Below, in pieces: positions 20,801 to 32,241 of a DNA stretch of 64,000 bases. This DNA is from Clavelina lepadiformis. Taxonomy: Eukaryota; Chordata; Ascidiacea; Aplousobranchia; Clavelinidae. Below the pieces are notes generated by a model, which had not been told where the DNA came from, searched no databases, and saw only the letters and a list, made by a program, of their open reading frames with translations. Positions within the stretch are counted from its first letter, which is position 1. Every line of letters begins with the position of its first letter. Both the position numbers and the translations under genes were made by a program. The stretch spans positions 8,680,001 through 8,744,000 of the forward strand of contig NC_135244.1 of assembly GCF_947623445.1 (NCBI RefSeq). The letters are read 5' to 3'.

Positions 20801-23253
20801 TACAATTTTCCTTTAATTCTTATTTTTGATCTTCTTCCACGCTATTAAACCAATATACCACAGTTTCATTACTATGTAATGTTAACCTTATAGGCCTATC
20901 TATCATAATGTAATATGCCCGGGGTGAGGAAAGTGCAGCCTTAAATTCATTTCCTTGTTCACTAATATTCTAATATTTAGGACCAATTAATCCTAAAATT
21001 AATAATGCTTAAATGAAACATCGTTTCATAAGGTAATGATAAACGGCCTTACTGTTGTCATTATGCTATCAATAAACAAGCTTAGAAATATTAGGTTAGC
21101 ATGACTACTTTTAAGTTTCGGCTTAACTGATTTCTAGCGAACTGAAATGCGACCATTGACTGGAAAAAGTTTCCCTCCCCACCCCTGCAATAGGCCAATG
21201 CTACCTTAAAACCACGCATCATTAGAGGTACAACAACATCACGAGCTTTTTCAGAGAATTTGGAACTGATGCCCAATAACATCAACATGTTGTCACATTC
21301 AGTTACTCCCATTGCATATAGATCACTAAGAACATTACAACATGCAATTTTTCCCTAAAAATTCAAAAATAAAAAATGATATCAAATGAAGGCTTAATCA
21401 TGAACTCAAAAAAGAATATTGTACCACAATTTTTACCATCATGTATGGATCATCAACAAGTGGATAAAAAAAATCTGTTGTCTGAATAAGAGAAAGTCCG
21501 CCAAATCGAAGTGGGATAACACAGCTGTCCAAGCCAATGCCTAAAAGCATGAAGTCAATAATGGTACATGACATAGATTAAGCAGCGAGTGAAATACCAT
21601 TACATACATAATTACTAAGTCTAAGCATTAGTGAAGGAAAAGCATGAATATATCTGCTTTCCATTAATATCCTAAGAGGATTCTAGGCCTAACAAGTAGG
21701 CTTAGAATTTGTCAACAACAGCAACTCTTGGAGACAAAAAATTGCTCAGATAAACCATTACTCAGATAAATGACCACGAAACATTCCAAAACCATCTTTT
21801 GATTCAACTAAAAGGTGATAGTGAACACTAAATGGCACTATCCACTAGTACAATAGTGAACATTCTATCCAGTCATTCTATCAAGTTTGCCAGTGTACTG
21901 AAAGCTGACAAATCTCAAATAAAAACACAGTACAAAACGAAAAATGTTTGTGGTGTAACAATCTACAGTAAAATGCAGTACTGCTTGTTACGTAATACAG
22001 AACTTTGTCTTTTACAAGAAAACAAAACTTAATGCCATTACAAAGAAATAAACACTACCCAGGGAACAAAGATGCCGTTATACGCAAAGCATCATTATAG
22101 ACAATGCTGTTATAGGCAAGATTTATACATGTAACAGATATGAATTTTGCCGAGACCAGGGAAAATGCAAGGCGAATTGACATAACAAACGAAGTCGTTA
22201 CAGACACTCTCTTGTACATATGAGAATGGTGACAGATATTATAAACATAGGAATGAAAGACCATGCTTCACTCCTACAGTAATTCTGGCATATTTTTCTT
22301 TACGTCCATAAACTAACCTGTCCCAAGGCTAATGTTTTCACTAGCAGAGTACGTTTGCAGCATAAATTATCTCAATATAAAACCGTTTAAATGACATTCG
22401 TTGCACCGCAAAACACTTGATCAAATCTTAAACCAAATTGGAAATTTTTCAATTAACTTCTTACCCATCTTGGGTATTATCATTCCTCCTAAAAATTGGT
22501 CATCCTGAAATTGATCTATTCCACCTAGTTCTTCAAGAAGTCTATTCAAAACATCACTAGGCACTTTGCAGGCACCTCCATGAAGGGCTACATTAGGTGG
22601 ACACAAAATATTACAATGAGATCGTATTACAGAGAAAAGAACCATTCTATGAATCAAGCAATTCCCCATCTTACCAGTATATTTGGTAAGGCGAAACTTA
22701 GCATCAAGTTCATGAGCTTCAGGGTTAAATTTAGTTCTCAAAGTCATGGTTTGTGCATACAAAGAAATCTGTGTGATAGTTTAAAACATTTCTTGTTGAG
22801 AAGATATTTTTATAATGCAAGAACGCAGGTGTCACAGAGGGAGCAATTAATCAACTCAAATTTCCCAACAAACATGGTCTCTCAAATATCTACATATAAA
22901 ACCTCTTGACCTGGCTACTGAATCTGAGGTAGCCCACAAAAGTTTTAGCCCAGTTCTAATTTTTTCGTATAACACAAAAGGACAGCAAGTCGAGCACATT
23001 CTGCGTGCGCTTCACAAATTCAGCAGTATAGCCTGTTAACAGGTTTAGAAGTTTGCTTACCAATTGAAGGCATTAAGTCTGCATTTTGATGATCATTCTC
23101 CTTTTCAGAATTAAGTCCCTCCAGAAGCTTGAGCAGCACCTTCTGGGGGACTTTGCACCCTCACCCCTTTAAACCCGTATAATCAGTGAGTCGAAAACTG
23201 TCATCCAGCTCATATAGAGCTGGATCAAATACACGATAATTTGCCTTTTCCAT
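17864..23253 (-). CDS. SEPHS: Selenophosphate synthetase with alternative Sec and Gly 5' exons
   Basis: Makes selenophosphate from selenide and ATP, the selenium donor for Sec-tRNA. Sec isoform exons: 23061-23253, 21437-21540, 21205-21354, 20657-20769, 20222-20415, 19926-20138, 19725-19829, 19489-19595, 19356-19415, 18055-18204 and 17864-17932, giving 486 codons with stop. Phases agree throughout. The first exon has TGA at codon 31 within LKG-U-GCKVP, the SPS2 active-site motif. The common exons encode [48 protein letters not shown] and [18 protein letters not shown]. The alternative start (22675-22747 plus 22465-22587) replaces Sec with Gly. The core is about 393 codons, like human SEPHS1; three further in-phase exons add about 92 Gln-rich residues, which is unusual. 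Reading through the donor after exon 19489-19595 would instead stop at 19405. Confidence 0.93.
18840..19030 (-). repeat. Degenerate family A repeat in a SEPHS intron
   Basis: The reverse complement starts near CTGACTATTTGCGCTATG and includes GTTAGATTTAGGTTAAG, similar to the family A copies at 11108 and 14693 but diverged and without clear ends. Confidence 0.35.
19171..19196. repeat. Perfect 11-bp hairpin in a SEPHS intron
   Basis: GTCCTTACTAC, a TAAC loop, then GTAGTAAGGAC. The stem is 11 bp with no mismatch. It lies in the 1.15-kb intron between exons 19356-19415 and 18055-18204. No function is evident. Confidence 0.6.
22465..22747 (-). CDS. SEPHS: Alternative 5' exon pair of SEPHS encoding the Gly isoform
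   Basis: Two coding exons, 22675-22747 and 22465-22587, separated by an 87-bp GT-AG intron. They encode [18 protein letters not shown], then RLTKYT, and across the junction [19 protein letters not shown]. Aligned with the Sec exon, the codon at the Sec position is GGT (Gly, 22574-22576), and the Cys two residues later is kept. The pair ends in phase 1, exactly like the Sec exon at 23061, so both can splice to 21437-21540. An isoform of 486 residues results. It lies inside the intron downstream of the Sec exon, so a separate promoter or an alternative acceptor is needed. Proteins with a non-Sec, non-Cys residue here (SPS1 type) are thought not to make selenophosphate. Confidence 0.88.
23161..23163 (-). 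other. In-frame UGA selenocysteine codon of SEPHS
   Basis: TGA at codon 31 of the first exon. Before it the frame reads YTGLKG and after it [16 protein letters not shown], matching the SPS2 motif on both sides. Readthrough is required because no splice site removes it. The same frame stays open to the donor at 23061. Confidence 0.9.
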
Positions 23254-26200
23254 TTACTATTACCAGTATTTTTCCTATATTATTCCTATAATTAACAGGT
23301 AAACAGGATTGTTAGCAGTTAGCCCAGTATTAAACAGAATAGATAAGAAACCAGTTGTGGGAGATCATTTATTATTAAAACATATAAAACTGCACAAATT
23401 GACTAGTAAAATCTTACTCATTGTGTAGCCTATGCTGTCGGATCTTGTAAATCTAAACCATTGTATAGGATAAATGATATTTCCAAAATTGGATATAGAA
23501 GGAAATCCCTTTAACACCAATTTGTGTTGAATGGTAAGAGTTTTGAATTAATGAACTCTAGCCTAACAAGACCCCACTGTATTATTATATGCACCAATGC
23601 TCTGTTGGTAACCAGGTTGGAAAATTTGCTAAGTAAGTGAGGATTTAAATTAATTGCGCATATAACGGTAATGGATATTGACTTATCGTATTGCGCAAGG
23701 GATTTCTCACCCAAAAACAGCAAAATTTCCAATCTGCGTTGGTACCGGTACCAAATAGTTAAACATTGCAATGAAGATTTGGACTGTCACCAATCACTTA
23801 CAGGATGCCATGGCCAGATTGGAAAGTGCATCAGTTTTCAACAAGAAAGCTTTATATATCTATTTTGAATTAGCATGAAGATAATGAAGTTTGGCATACA
23901 CCTTAATAGATCTCATGTCTGCAAGTGCCACACTTTCCAAAGTATTGCTATGAATCTATAGAATAGGCTATTTGCACATGTTTGTTTTGTTATATAGGGT
24001 TCACGTCTAACGAGGGGTTTATTCCTTATTATCTAAAACTAACACCAATCTTCTTCCATGTGAAGTGCATACTTAACTCAACTTGGTGTAAAAAAAAAAA
24101 TTCTACAAAAAGCACTCGTTCGCCCATTCCTTGAGTATGCTGCGTAACTTTACTTTGGGAGCATACTTTTTACTCTGCTATATGTTCCGCAAAGTTAGAA
24201 CAGCGAAAAAATAAACGATACAAAATTCGACCGTAAACGGTATTCTAGCCTAGAGCATGCTGGGTTTATCGATATATATTAGGTTTCCACAATTAGAGTG
24301 TGGTTCCACACTGTTTTTTCAGATTGGATCATATTCCGGTAGGCTTATTCAAAATACGACTTCTTATATTTGAACTGACGAACTCGTACACAGTTGTAGG
24401 TGAACTGTTTTATTATCTTGCGTCATTGCAATTGTAGCAATGCTAAATATAACCCTGTCTAAAGTCCACTTTTGCAAAATAGTGCAGTCTTGGCGATCAA
24501 TTTAAAGGAGGTTGGCCAATAGGGTGTAAAAGTAATACTTCCTCTGTGACACCATTTAAATGATATTAAGTCTGTAAGTACTACGTAGGCATAGGAACAG
24601 CACTTACAAATAACAACAAAATACTTCAACAAAAAACGACATTAAATGTTTCTAACATTTTATAAAAAATACTTACAGCAACATCAGTTTGTAACAACCT
24701 TCTTTAATATTTTATCTGAAGTAATCCGCACGAGGAATAGCCTACCCATGATGCAACATGCTTGATCAGACCATCCAATGGAGAACAAGAAACGTTTTAC
24801 GCTTTAACGGTCCATTGACTAGGAAAGTTCACTAGCCCAATTAAGGGAGGAACTATTTCTTTTTGAAATCAGAATTTTTATGATCATTTCTCGAACAGAT
24901 CAGCCGATTGTCTGGTATGACCAATTTCAGTCCAAAAACTAATGACTATGTCATTTTTCAAAAGCCGTATGTACTTTAAAATTGGTGGAAACTTATAGAA
25001 GAAGTTATAGTAAATGATCATCGCTGTGTAAAAATTATACTGCAGTCAATTGCAAGAAATGGGTACGGCGCATCCTATCCTAGGGTACGGCGCATGCTCG
25101 CCAGGAATACTTTTCGTTTAGAACAGTGGTCGACAAACTTTTATTACGATGGCCCAAATTTTCACTTCATTAGTAAATGAAGGCCCAATATTACTTGCCA
25201 AATATACATAATGCAGTAAATATTACTCACTAATAATTTCAATGTACTTTTTTGTTTTTCGCAGTAGACAATATTTTTTGAAGCTTTTGGATAAGTTCAG
25301 TTAAACTTTAATCTAGTTACGTGCTTTCCACAGGTTTTAGCGATAACGGTGACCTGCAATTAACAGACAGTTAGCAAATGAAAATACACTCCCATCACTA
25401 ATGTTGAGTTGTATTGCGGCCTAGAATCTAAAACGTGCATTTGTTTGTGCGAGCGTAGGTAGAAGTTCCGCTAGCTGACTATAGCAGTCAGTTCTCACTG
25501 CCCTAAATTTAACATGTTGATTATGAAATATGAAGTTTAGATTCAGCTTTCACACCTTGTTGGAAATTATAGAGTGTCTAGAATTATAGAGTTTAGAGTG
25601 TCTAGAATGGCGTAGAATGCATAAATTTTTGCTTTTCTTTGAAAAAAAGAAAAGAAAATTATACTTGTATCTGTTTATTGTAACTTATAAATTTTTAACA
25701 CTCAATTCATAACTATCTTGGATATTTACTGCCGACCGTCTTTATATATTTTCAAGATCAGGAACGAGTTACTGGATAGAGAATTCACCACCAGCGTCAC
25801 TCGACTCACTAACTTTGGAAAAAAGGAGTTTTCTTTCAACACTATCATCTATTGGACGGCATTGACATCTTTCTTCGTACATCACTGCCGATGTAGGCTA
25901 CCAGAGAAAATTTCATCTTGCAATGAGCAGCAACATTATCACATCTTTCGAGTACCATCATTGATGTGCACTTTTGCTGTACAAACTCGAGCTCGTTAAA
26001 AACGACCTACTAGACTCCTGTCCGGAATAGAGTTTGTTTTAACGTGTGTATTCTCTAGCCATCCACTGATGTACATCATTAAAGCAATTTTTGACCATCT
26101 GTTGCTTGACCACACCATCTGCTCGTCTGATTAACTTCTATTTTTTCAAACTTATGGCGGAGTTTTGGTGACACTTGGCAAATTTTGGACAATTGTGTGT

Positions 26201-29200
26201 CAATTCAAAAATTTAACGATGAAATATGTAATTACTTTTTGCAACTTTTGATTTGAAATTGAGCAAAAATGCAATTGAATACCTGTTCGATAGTGTATCA
26301 AGGAGGAGGGCCATCCCCCCAAAACTCACCGGTCACTAACCCAATTGTTTTAAATACTCTCATGAGCCCAATGATTAGCTACCCCATTGAAGCTTTTTTG
26401 CATCTTCGATCGCTCATTTTCATTTTATCGCATTCCCTTGTTTGCGACCACTTATCAGCTATAACATAACTGATAAAAATGTACAAAAAGCTGGTATGCG
26501 GCGTTTTGTACGGCGTTTCAAAATTGCATATTATACATTGCTAGTTTTTGTATGTATAAATATGGAAATATGTTTCATTTCGATGGATTCTAAAGCCGTT
26601 TTTGAGGCATAAAAGCACAAGATTTGCACCAATTTGCAGTTGCGACCGTATTTGCCTAAATTTTAGGCCCGTTTTAGGCGCTAAAGCATTGTCTGTATTT
26701 GAAATCATGTAATATTCTCCGCCAATAAATATTTACATTTGTGTGATGTCCATTTCTATTTTGCGGTGTTGGAATTTCTGTATTCATCACGGCTGACTTA
26801 ACTTGTCTTCAAAACTCACGAAACTGTTTTTCATTTGCACGTGGTTTTTTACTGTTTAGCTTTCCTATTGCATGACCTCATTGAAATTAATTAGCTCCTA
26901 TATAAATCAATGCTGAAACGTAATCAAAAACAACTGTCTCGAGACATTTCAAATGATGACTCGAGTCAAGTCAAGTCATTTATGTACTTTCTTGCAAAGG
27001 GGCTCGAGTCAAGTCGAGTCTTTGAAAACCGTCACTCGAATCATCACGACTCTGATTGCAGCCGACAAAGGATAAAAACCAAGTTCGTTGAAAACATAAC
27101 TTCCTTGGAAATTAGATTTAGGACCTTTTTACCATAACTATAATATTCCGTTTGCATAGAAAGTAAATCTAATACACATTTTTTGGGCTATGTCTCCTCA
27201 CAAAGCAACTTTCTAGGCGGTTTAAGTCTTCATACTTCATCGTTTATCACATTTCTTTTCTGCTACTCCATATCAGGTCTTAGCGATAGGAAATCATATA
27301 ATAGTCGTTACAAAATCGTACTAAAGCGAAACTTAAACGAAAGCGTAGTAAACGAAACTTGCTCAAATGACAAGGTTGGTAGCCCAGGCTCGAACAGTGA
27401 GAAATCATTGGCGAGTTTAAGTCGTGCAAAGACTTAATTCCTCAATCCGAGGACAAAAGATTGTGATACCATACCATAAACAGGAGAAACCATTTCGTTT
27501 GGAAGGGTTTTAAAAGCGGTTTTGAAGCATAAAAACCCGAAAATTGAAGTGAGGTGGACAAACACGGGAATTTTAGATCCAGCCTTTAAAAACGTTTGAA
27601 AACAACCTTAACTCTCCACTTTGGTCAATGCATTTATAAAACTTGCGGGGTTGAATACTTTAAGTTTAAGAACCACTGGGCTTTACATAGTGTGAGGTTT
27701 GAAGCATTAATATGTAAACATGTTCTTTTAATCGTGTATTTATGCCGAGCCAGCATAAAGCGCTGAATTACATAAACTTGCAAAGTTTATCTCCAATTTG
27801 CTTTTCAAATCTTCAAAGTTGGACTCTTAAGAAACCTTATATCTCATACAAACACTCCTGGCATTAACCGTTGATTAATTAATTATTTTTCTTTAAAATA
27901 TGGACTTCATTGATTGACATCGCACTTGCTATCAAAACCGCATACTATCAAAGCACCAAAACAAGCAAACATGAAAAAAACTTTTTTTATTTAATGTAAA
28001 ATGCAAAACTATGATTTACGAGCATTTATAAGCATTTGTTTGACGCCAGCCAACAATGCAAGAAAATACAGCCAAACATTTAATGCGAAGTACAAACAAT
28101 GCTTTGGCATCTAATCCATGCAATCGTGGAAATAATACAAGCTGGGTTTATCACAAAAATTGATCTTCAAGCCAGATAACTTTTATTTTAATTAGTTTTT
28201 AACCAAGCAGTATGAATTAAGAATAAAATACTGATTTCATAAGCCTAATCATGCTCCATGGCTGCTTGGGAATAATTCAATACATTCTACCGAAACGATT
28301 ACTGTATCCACTTGTAACTCGTTGGGAGAAAGCGGCTTAGGGCCTTTGGCCATTTCCATTAGCGTAATAGCACAGAAGGAAGCGTAACAGACTACACAGG
28401 AAGTGGTACTCAAGCGATGTAAAAAAGATGAAAAGCTTTTGTTCGTTACAGTCAACAAGATGTCTAAACGTAAGCAAGTTTATCACTGTATAGATTAACG
28501 GATGATGAGTCAAAACACACAAAACTTAAAGGAATCACTACGTTTGCCTCTGTCAGACGCACATGTTAAACATTTTTCACAAAACTTTTCAACTACCTTA
28601 TATCGAACGAGTGATATAATAATTTAAAAACAATTTCGCCACTTTCTTCTGAAGATTCACACAAGCTGTCAAAACTGAAATATCAAGCATAGGGTGGAAG
28701 GGAGCTGGAAACAAAGCTGCGGTAAATTTAAATACTGTTTCATTAAACGCTGTCTGCAGTGTTCTTGTTATATAGCAGGATGATACTAAAACTGAATCAA
28801 CAAATGCAAACAGAAATATGTTTGCGAAGAGAATTACAGTGATCGAGATTTAAAGACAAGAGCAGTAGAAAGTAAACAAGAAAAGGAAAATGAGAAAAAA
28901 CACAAAATATACCGCTAATGTACATATAACAAACGGTAAAATTGCAACATGTGTTGGCGGAAGCTGCTAAAACCAGTTACAGACACTCAATTACAGCTCA
29001 CAACCCCTGCAGATGGAAAGCAAAGGAAAAAACGTTTAAAACGCCTGTCATAGGAAGCAGAAAACATGCGCTAATGACGTCTCTTTCGTCCCATAATACC
29101 ACATGCGCGTTTAGAGATAATCACTGTTCTACCAACGCGAAATATGTTAAAAAATCTGCGGAAGTTGCGTTATTAGTTCAATGGTGACTACGCAAAAAGT

Positions 29201-30200
29201 TTTCGTCAATCGGCGATTTCCAGACAACTTAATTGTAGTAATCAAGGTTTTAGGTTGAGTATTGAAGTTACACATGGCCGTAGAGACATAGCAAGCACTG
29301 TACAACATGTAGTCAGTCTACGTTGACACACTTTATTCCACAACATACGTCATACGTGAATAAATGACGCAGGCACAAAATCAGCGTTCATTCTGTTAAA
29401 CAATTTTGGCTCAACAATATCTCATTACAACGTCATTTTACAAGGTGGTGTGTAAATAAACGTCAGACGTCTTTACAGTTTAGCTAGAATGATGGACAAC
29501 GAATGGTCTGGCTACAAGTCACTGATCGTCTGTAATATAAAGAGCACGTGAAATGCGACACACCACACCGCCATTTAACGCGTTCTCTATTTTATGTTAT
29601 TCGAAGAGTTCGGTTGAGGGACTTTAATAAATGTTGCCTAAACTGTGGTGTTCATCACGATGTTATTTAAATGATATCACCAGAAAAATGAGATATCCCA
29701 CGCATGATTAAAACAAACGGTGACGTTAGTGGAATGAAATCTTGTTTTGATTACTTTTCACAATCAACGTGTTCTACGAGCATATGTTGAAAATTTGATA
29801 TATTTGATATACGCAATATTTCATGGCTGTCGAAACAGTAACATGATTGGCGGAAGACTAATGAAGGCCGAGATTATATTGATCACGCAATCCTTTAAGA
29901 GCTTAGCTTGCAAGCAATGCAGTGATTGCTGCAGAGCACACGCAACTCGTTGTTCCAGTAGATATAGCCTCGTGATAGTATACCAAACTTTGTTCCGTTC
30001 GTACTGGATCCAGATTGTTTTGAGCAGCTTGTAAACTGTCTACAATAATCATTTGATCTAGCAACTCCGCCAACACGATATATTGGATGCGTAGTTAATG
30101 CAAAGCATATGCTGAATTCTGGCCAACCGCAAGACCTCTTACAAAAAGCGGAAGGTCATCTCAATGTTCCGTGTATAAAGCACCTGGGGTGTCGTAAGCA
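23254..30200. other. Intergenic region between SEPHS and the RING gene
   Basis: About 7 kb with no gene I can support. It contains a hAT-type end at about 25124 (CAGTGGTCGACAAAC) and another at about 27670 (reverse complement CCCAGTGGTTCTTAAAC). Around 26938-27050 are short iterations of GACTCGAGTCAAGTC-like sequence. Short ORFs such as 25718-25999, 26910-27137 and 28249-28458 match nothing I recognise and lack splice context. Confidence 0.5.
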
Positions 30201-32241
30201 TTACACCTGACTAGGAAATAGTCCTGCCGGTGATCCAACGGACGAAGGTATTGTAAATGAAGTAGCCGACGATCTAGCCGGAGTTTGATGCCGATGATAA
30301 TTCAAAGGTATTTGCGACATGCACATCGGACAGGTAGGTCGATGTTGCAACCATTTACAAAGGCATCTGCGAAACGATAGAGTACCATGTCAAGAGCGTG
30401 CGTGCTATTACGTAGACGCAATAGCAAAAACATCATGTCATTACACGACATGGCCAAACATGTCATAACGATTCCTGGCTCCAGCATCGGCCTAAGAACA
30501 CTCAGTTAAAAGAGTTACATTTAAGCTACTTTATGTCATGTGACTGGGTAGGATAAAATAATCAGCTAGCATAATTAGCTAATAACTGTGCAATTGCTTT
30601 GGAATGCAAACTTTACCAGAACTTTGGTAAATAATAACCTATAACTTCTGTGGTCAATGTGAAACACACTTCCAAATGTATATTACATAGAATGAAACAA
30701 ACCATTATGTAACTCAAATCATTTTAAACTGCTGACATGTGAATAGAAGTTAATGCAAACGTATTGTGGTCACTATGTCCACTTTGTATCATAAATTGGC
30801 ATGCAACAACTTTTTTCAGAAGTCAGTCTTTATATGGAAATTAGAAACTCACTTTTTATGAAAAACGTGACAGCAAGGACAAATGGCCAAAACTTCCTTG
30901 TTTTTAAAATCTTCAAGGCATACGGGACAGGTCTATAAATCACAATTCATTTTCATTTGTTTCCTACAATTATATGACAGGCTAAGGTTTATTTTCATGC
31001 TAAAGCTGGCATTTCAATTTGACACATTTAGTACAAAGGAAATTATGTCATGATATACTAGTTTTTAACATAAAACAAAACGCTGCATGATATTTTGTAC
31101 ATTGGATTTATCACAGAATGCCAGCATTTGTTGGTGAACGTTAAGTTACATGTTCCACAATATTACCTCATTTTTAGTTTCTTGTAAAGGGTTGTCTTTG
31201 TTTTTATTCAAAACAACCTAAACACAAGAACAGATGTTTCATTGTGGTGTGGACACCAAGAATGTATAGCTTGCTTACAAAAAATGTGTAGTTTTTTCAT
31301 GAAAATTATCTTAACATATATATTCAAATGAAACTGATAATTATAATTATTTATCATCTATTTATCACAGATACTACACAATAAAAGCTACTACTATTAA
31401 CTGAGCCATGCCATTTGTGGGATCATCAACTACTGTACTGTATTATCATTAAGTTAACATATAAAATCATCAAAGATGAATGAAAATATGTCATTGTGTT
31501 AACAATGAAGCATCATTCGCAAAAAGTTAATCAAAACAGAAATAATAAAATTTAAATTTCATGTAAACAAACTATCAATACACAAAAAATAAAACATTTG
31601 TATAATTTACACCAAAAATGACGGTTTAAAAGAAAGTTGAATGGCTTAAGAAAGTTGAATGTACTTGTTGAAACTGAAATTTTATTCTGATTTGAGATTG
31701 TTCATGAATTTCTATTGATATTCTCTACTTTATAGAAAAGAGATTTAATTCAACTGAAATATTAAATGCAAGATTTATGTGCAACCCATGATGAGTTTCC
31801 TCACACAAGACCTTGTTAAAACAGCATCCACAAAACCAATTACTTAAAAATGAATGCTATACTTAGCAGTGGTCAATTATTCATATATAAGATAATGTGC
31901 TTGAGGCAAACCTTTCTGTAGCCTTTAGTCTTAGTCCTCTGTCTCCTTAGTCTATGAATTAAAGAGACATTAAATGGATTAGCAGTATGTTTTAACATGT
32001 ATATCCTATACTACACACTAAATGCCATCAACCATTCCAAGAAGATCTTAAATACACTGTCATTAAAGTCAATGATGATGCAAAACTAAAATTTAATGTA
32101 TATAAACCTGAGAAGGTAGCAAAAAAAAGCAAAACAAAGTGCAATGATAAATGTTCCTACAGCAACCATGGGTAGGGCAAGATTGAACGGAAAGCTATAA
32201 TCTGATCCACTACTTGCATTGGGAGGTTGATCGTTTTTCTC
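30201..32241 (-). CDS. RNF24/RNF122: RNF24/RNF122-type membrane RING-H2 ubiquitin ligase (5' end not found)
   Basis: Likely an E3 ligase anchored in internal membranes by one helix, like vertebrate RNF24 and RNF122. Exons: 32108-32241, 31912-31951, 31167-31217, 30853-30932 and 30201-30366; 471 nt, all phases consistent, stop TAA at 30201. The first exon has an acidic/polar stretch followed by a transmembrane segment (ALPMVAVGTFIIALCFAFF, then CYLLR). A basic linker RLRRQRTKTKGYRK follows, then VVLNKNKDNPLQETKNE. The RING-H2 spans the next two exons: TCPVCLEDF, ICPCCHVFHKK, CLCKWLQHRPTCPMC. CLEDF, the CPC.H.FH spacing and KWL identify the family. The tail is Ser/Thr/Pro rich. The start codon must lie in an upstream exon beyond 32241 that I could not locate. 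Confidence 0.88.

Noticed and set aside
22421..22762. A continuous 113-codon ORF spanning the Gly exon pair
   Set aside because: It runs through a clear GT-AG intron (22588-22674) and past the donor at 22465. The conserved protein sequence is restored only when these are spliced out.
25718..25999. 93-codon plus-strand ORF
   Set aside because: No similarity that I recognise and composition like its surroundings; probably chance.
28249..28458. Minus-strand ORF considered as an alternative last exon of the RING gene
   Set aside because: The RING gene has a complete, in-phase last exon at 30201-30366, and this ORF has no RING sequence.
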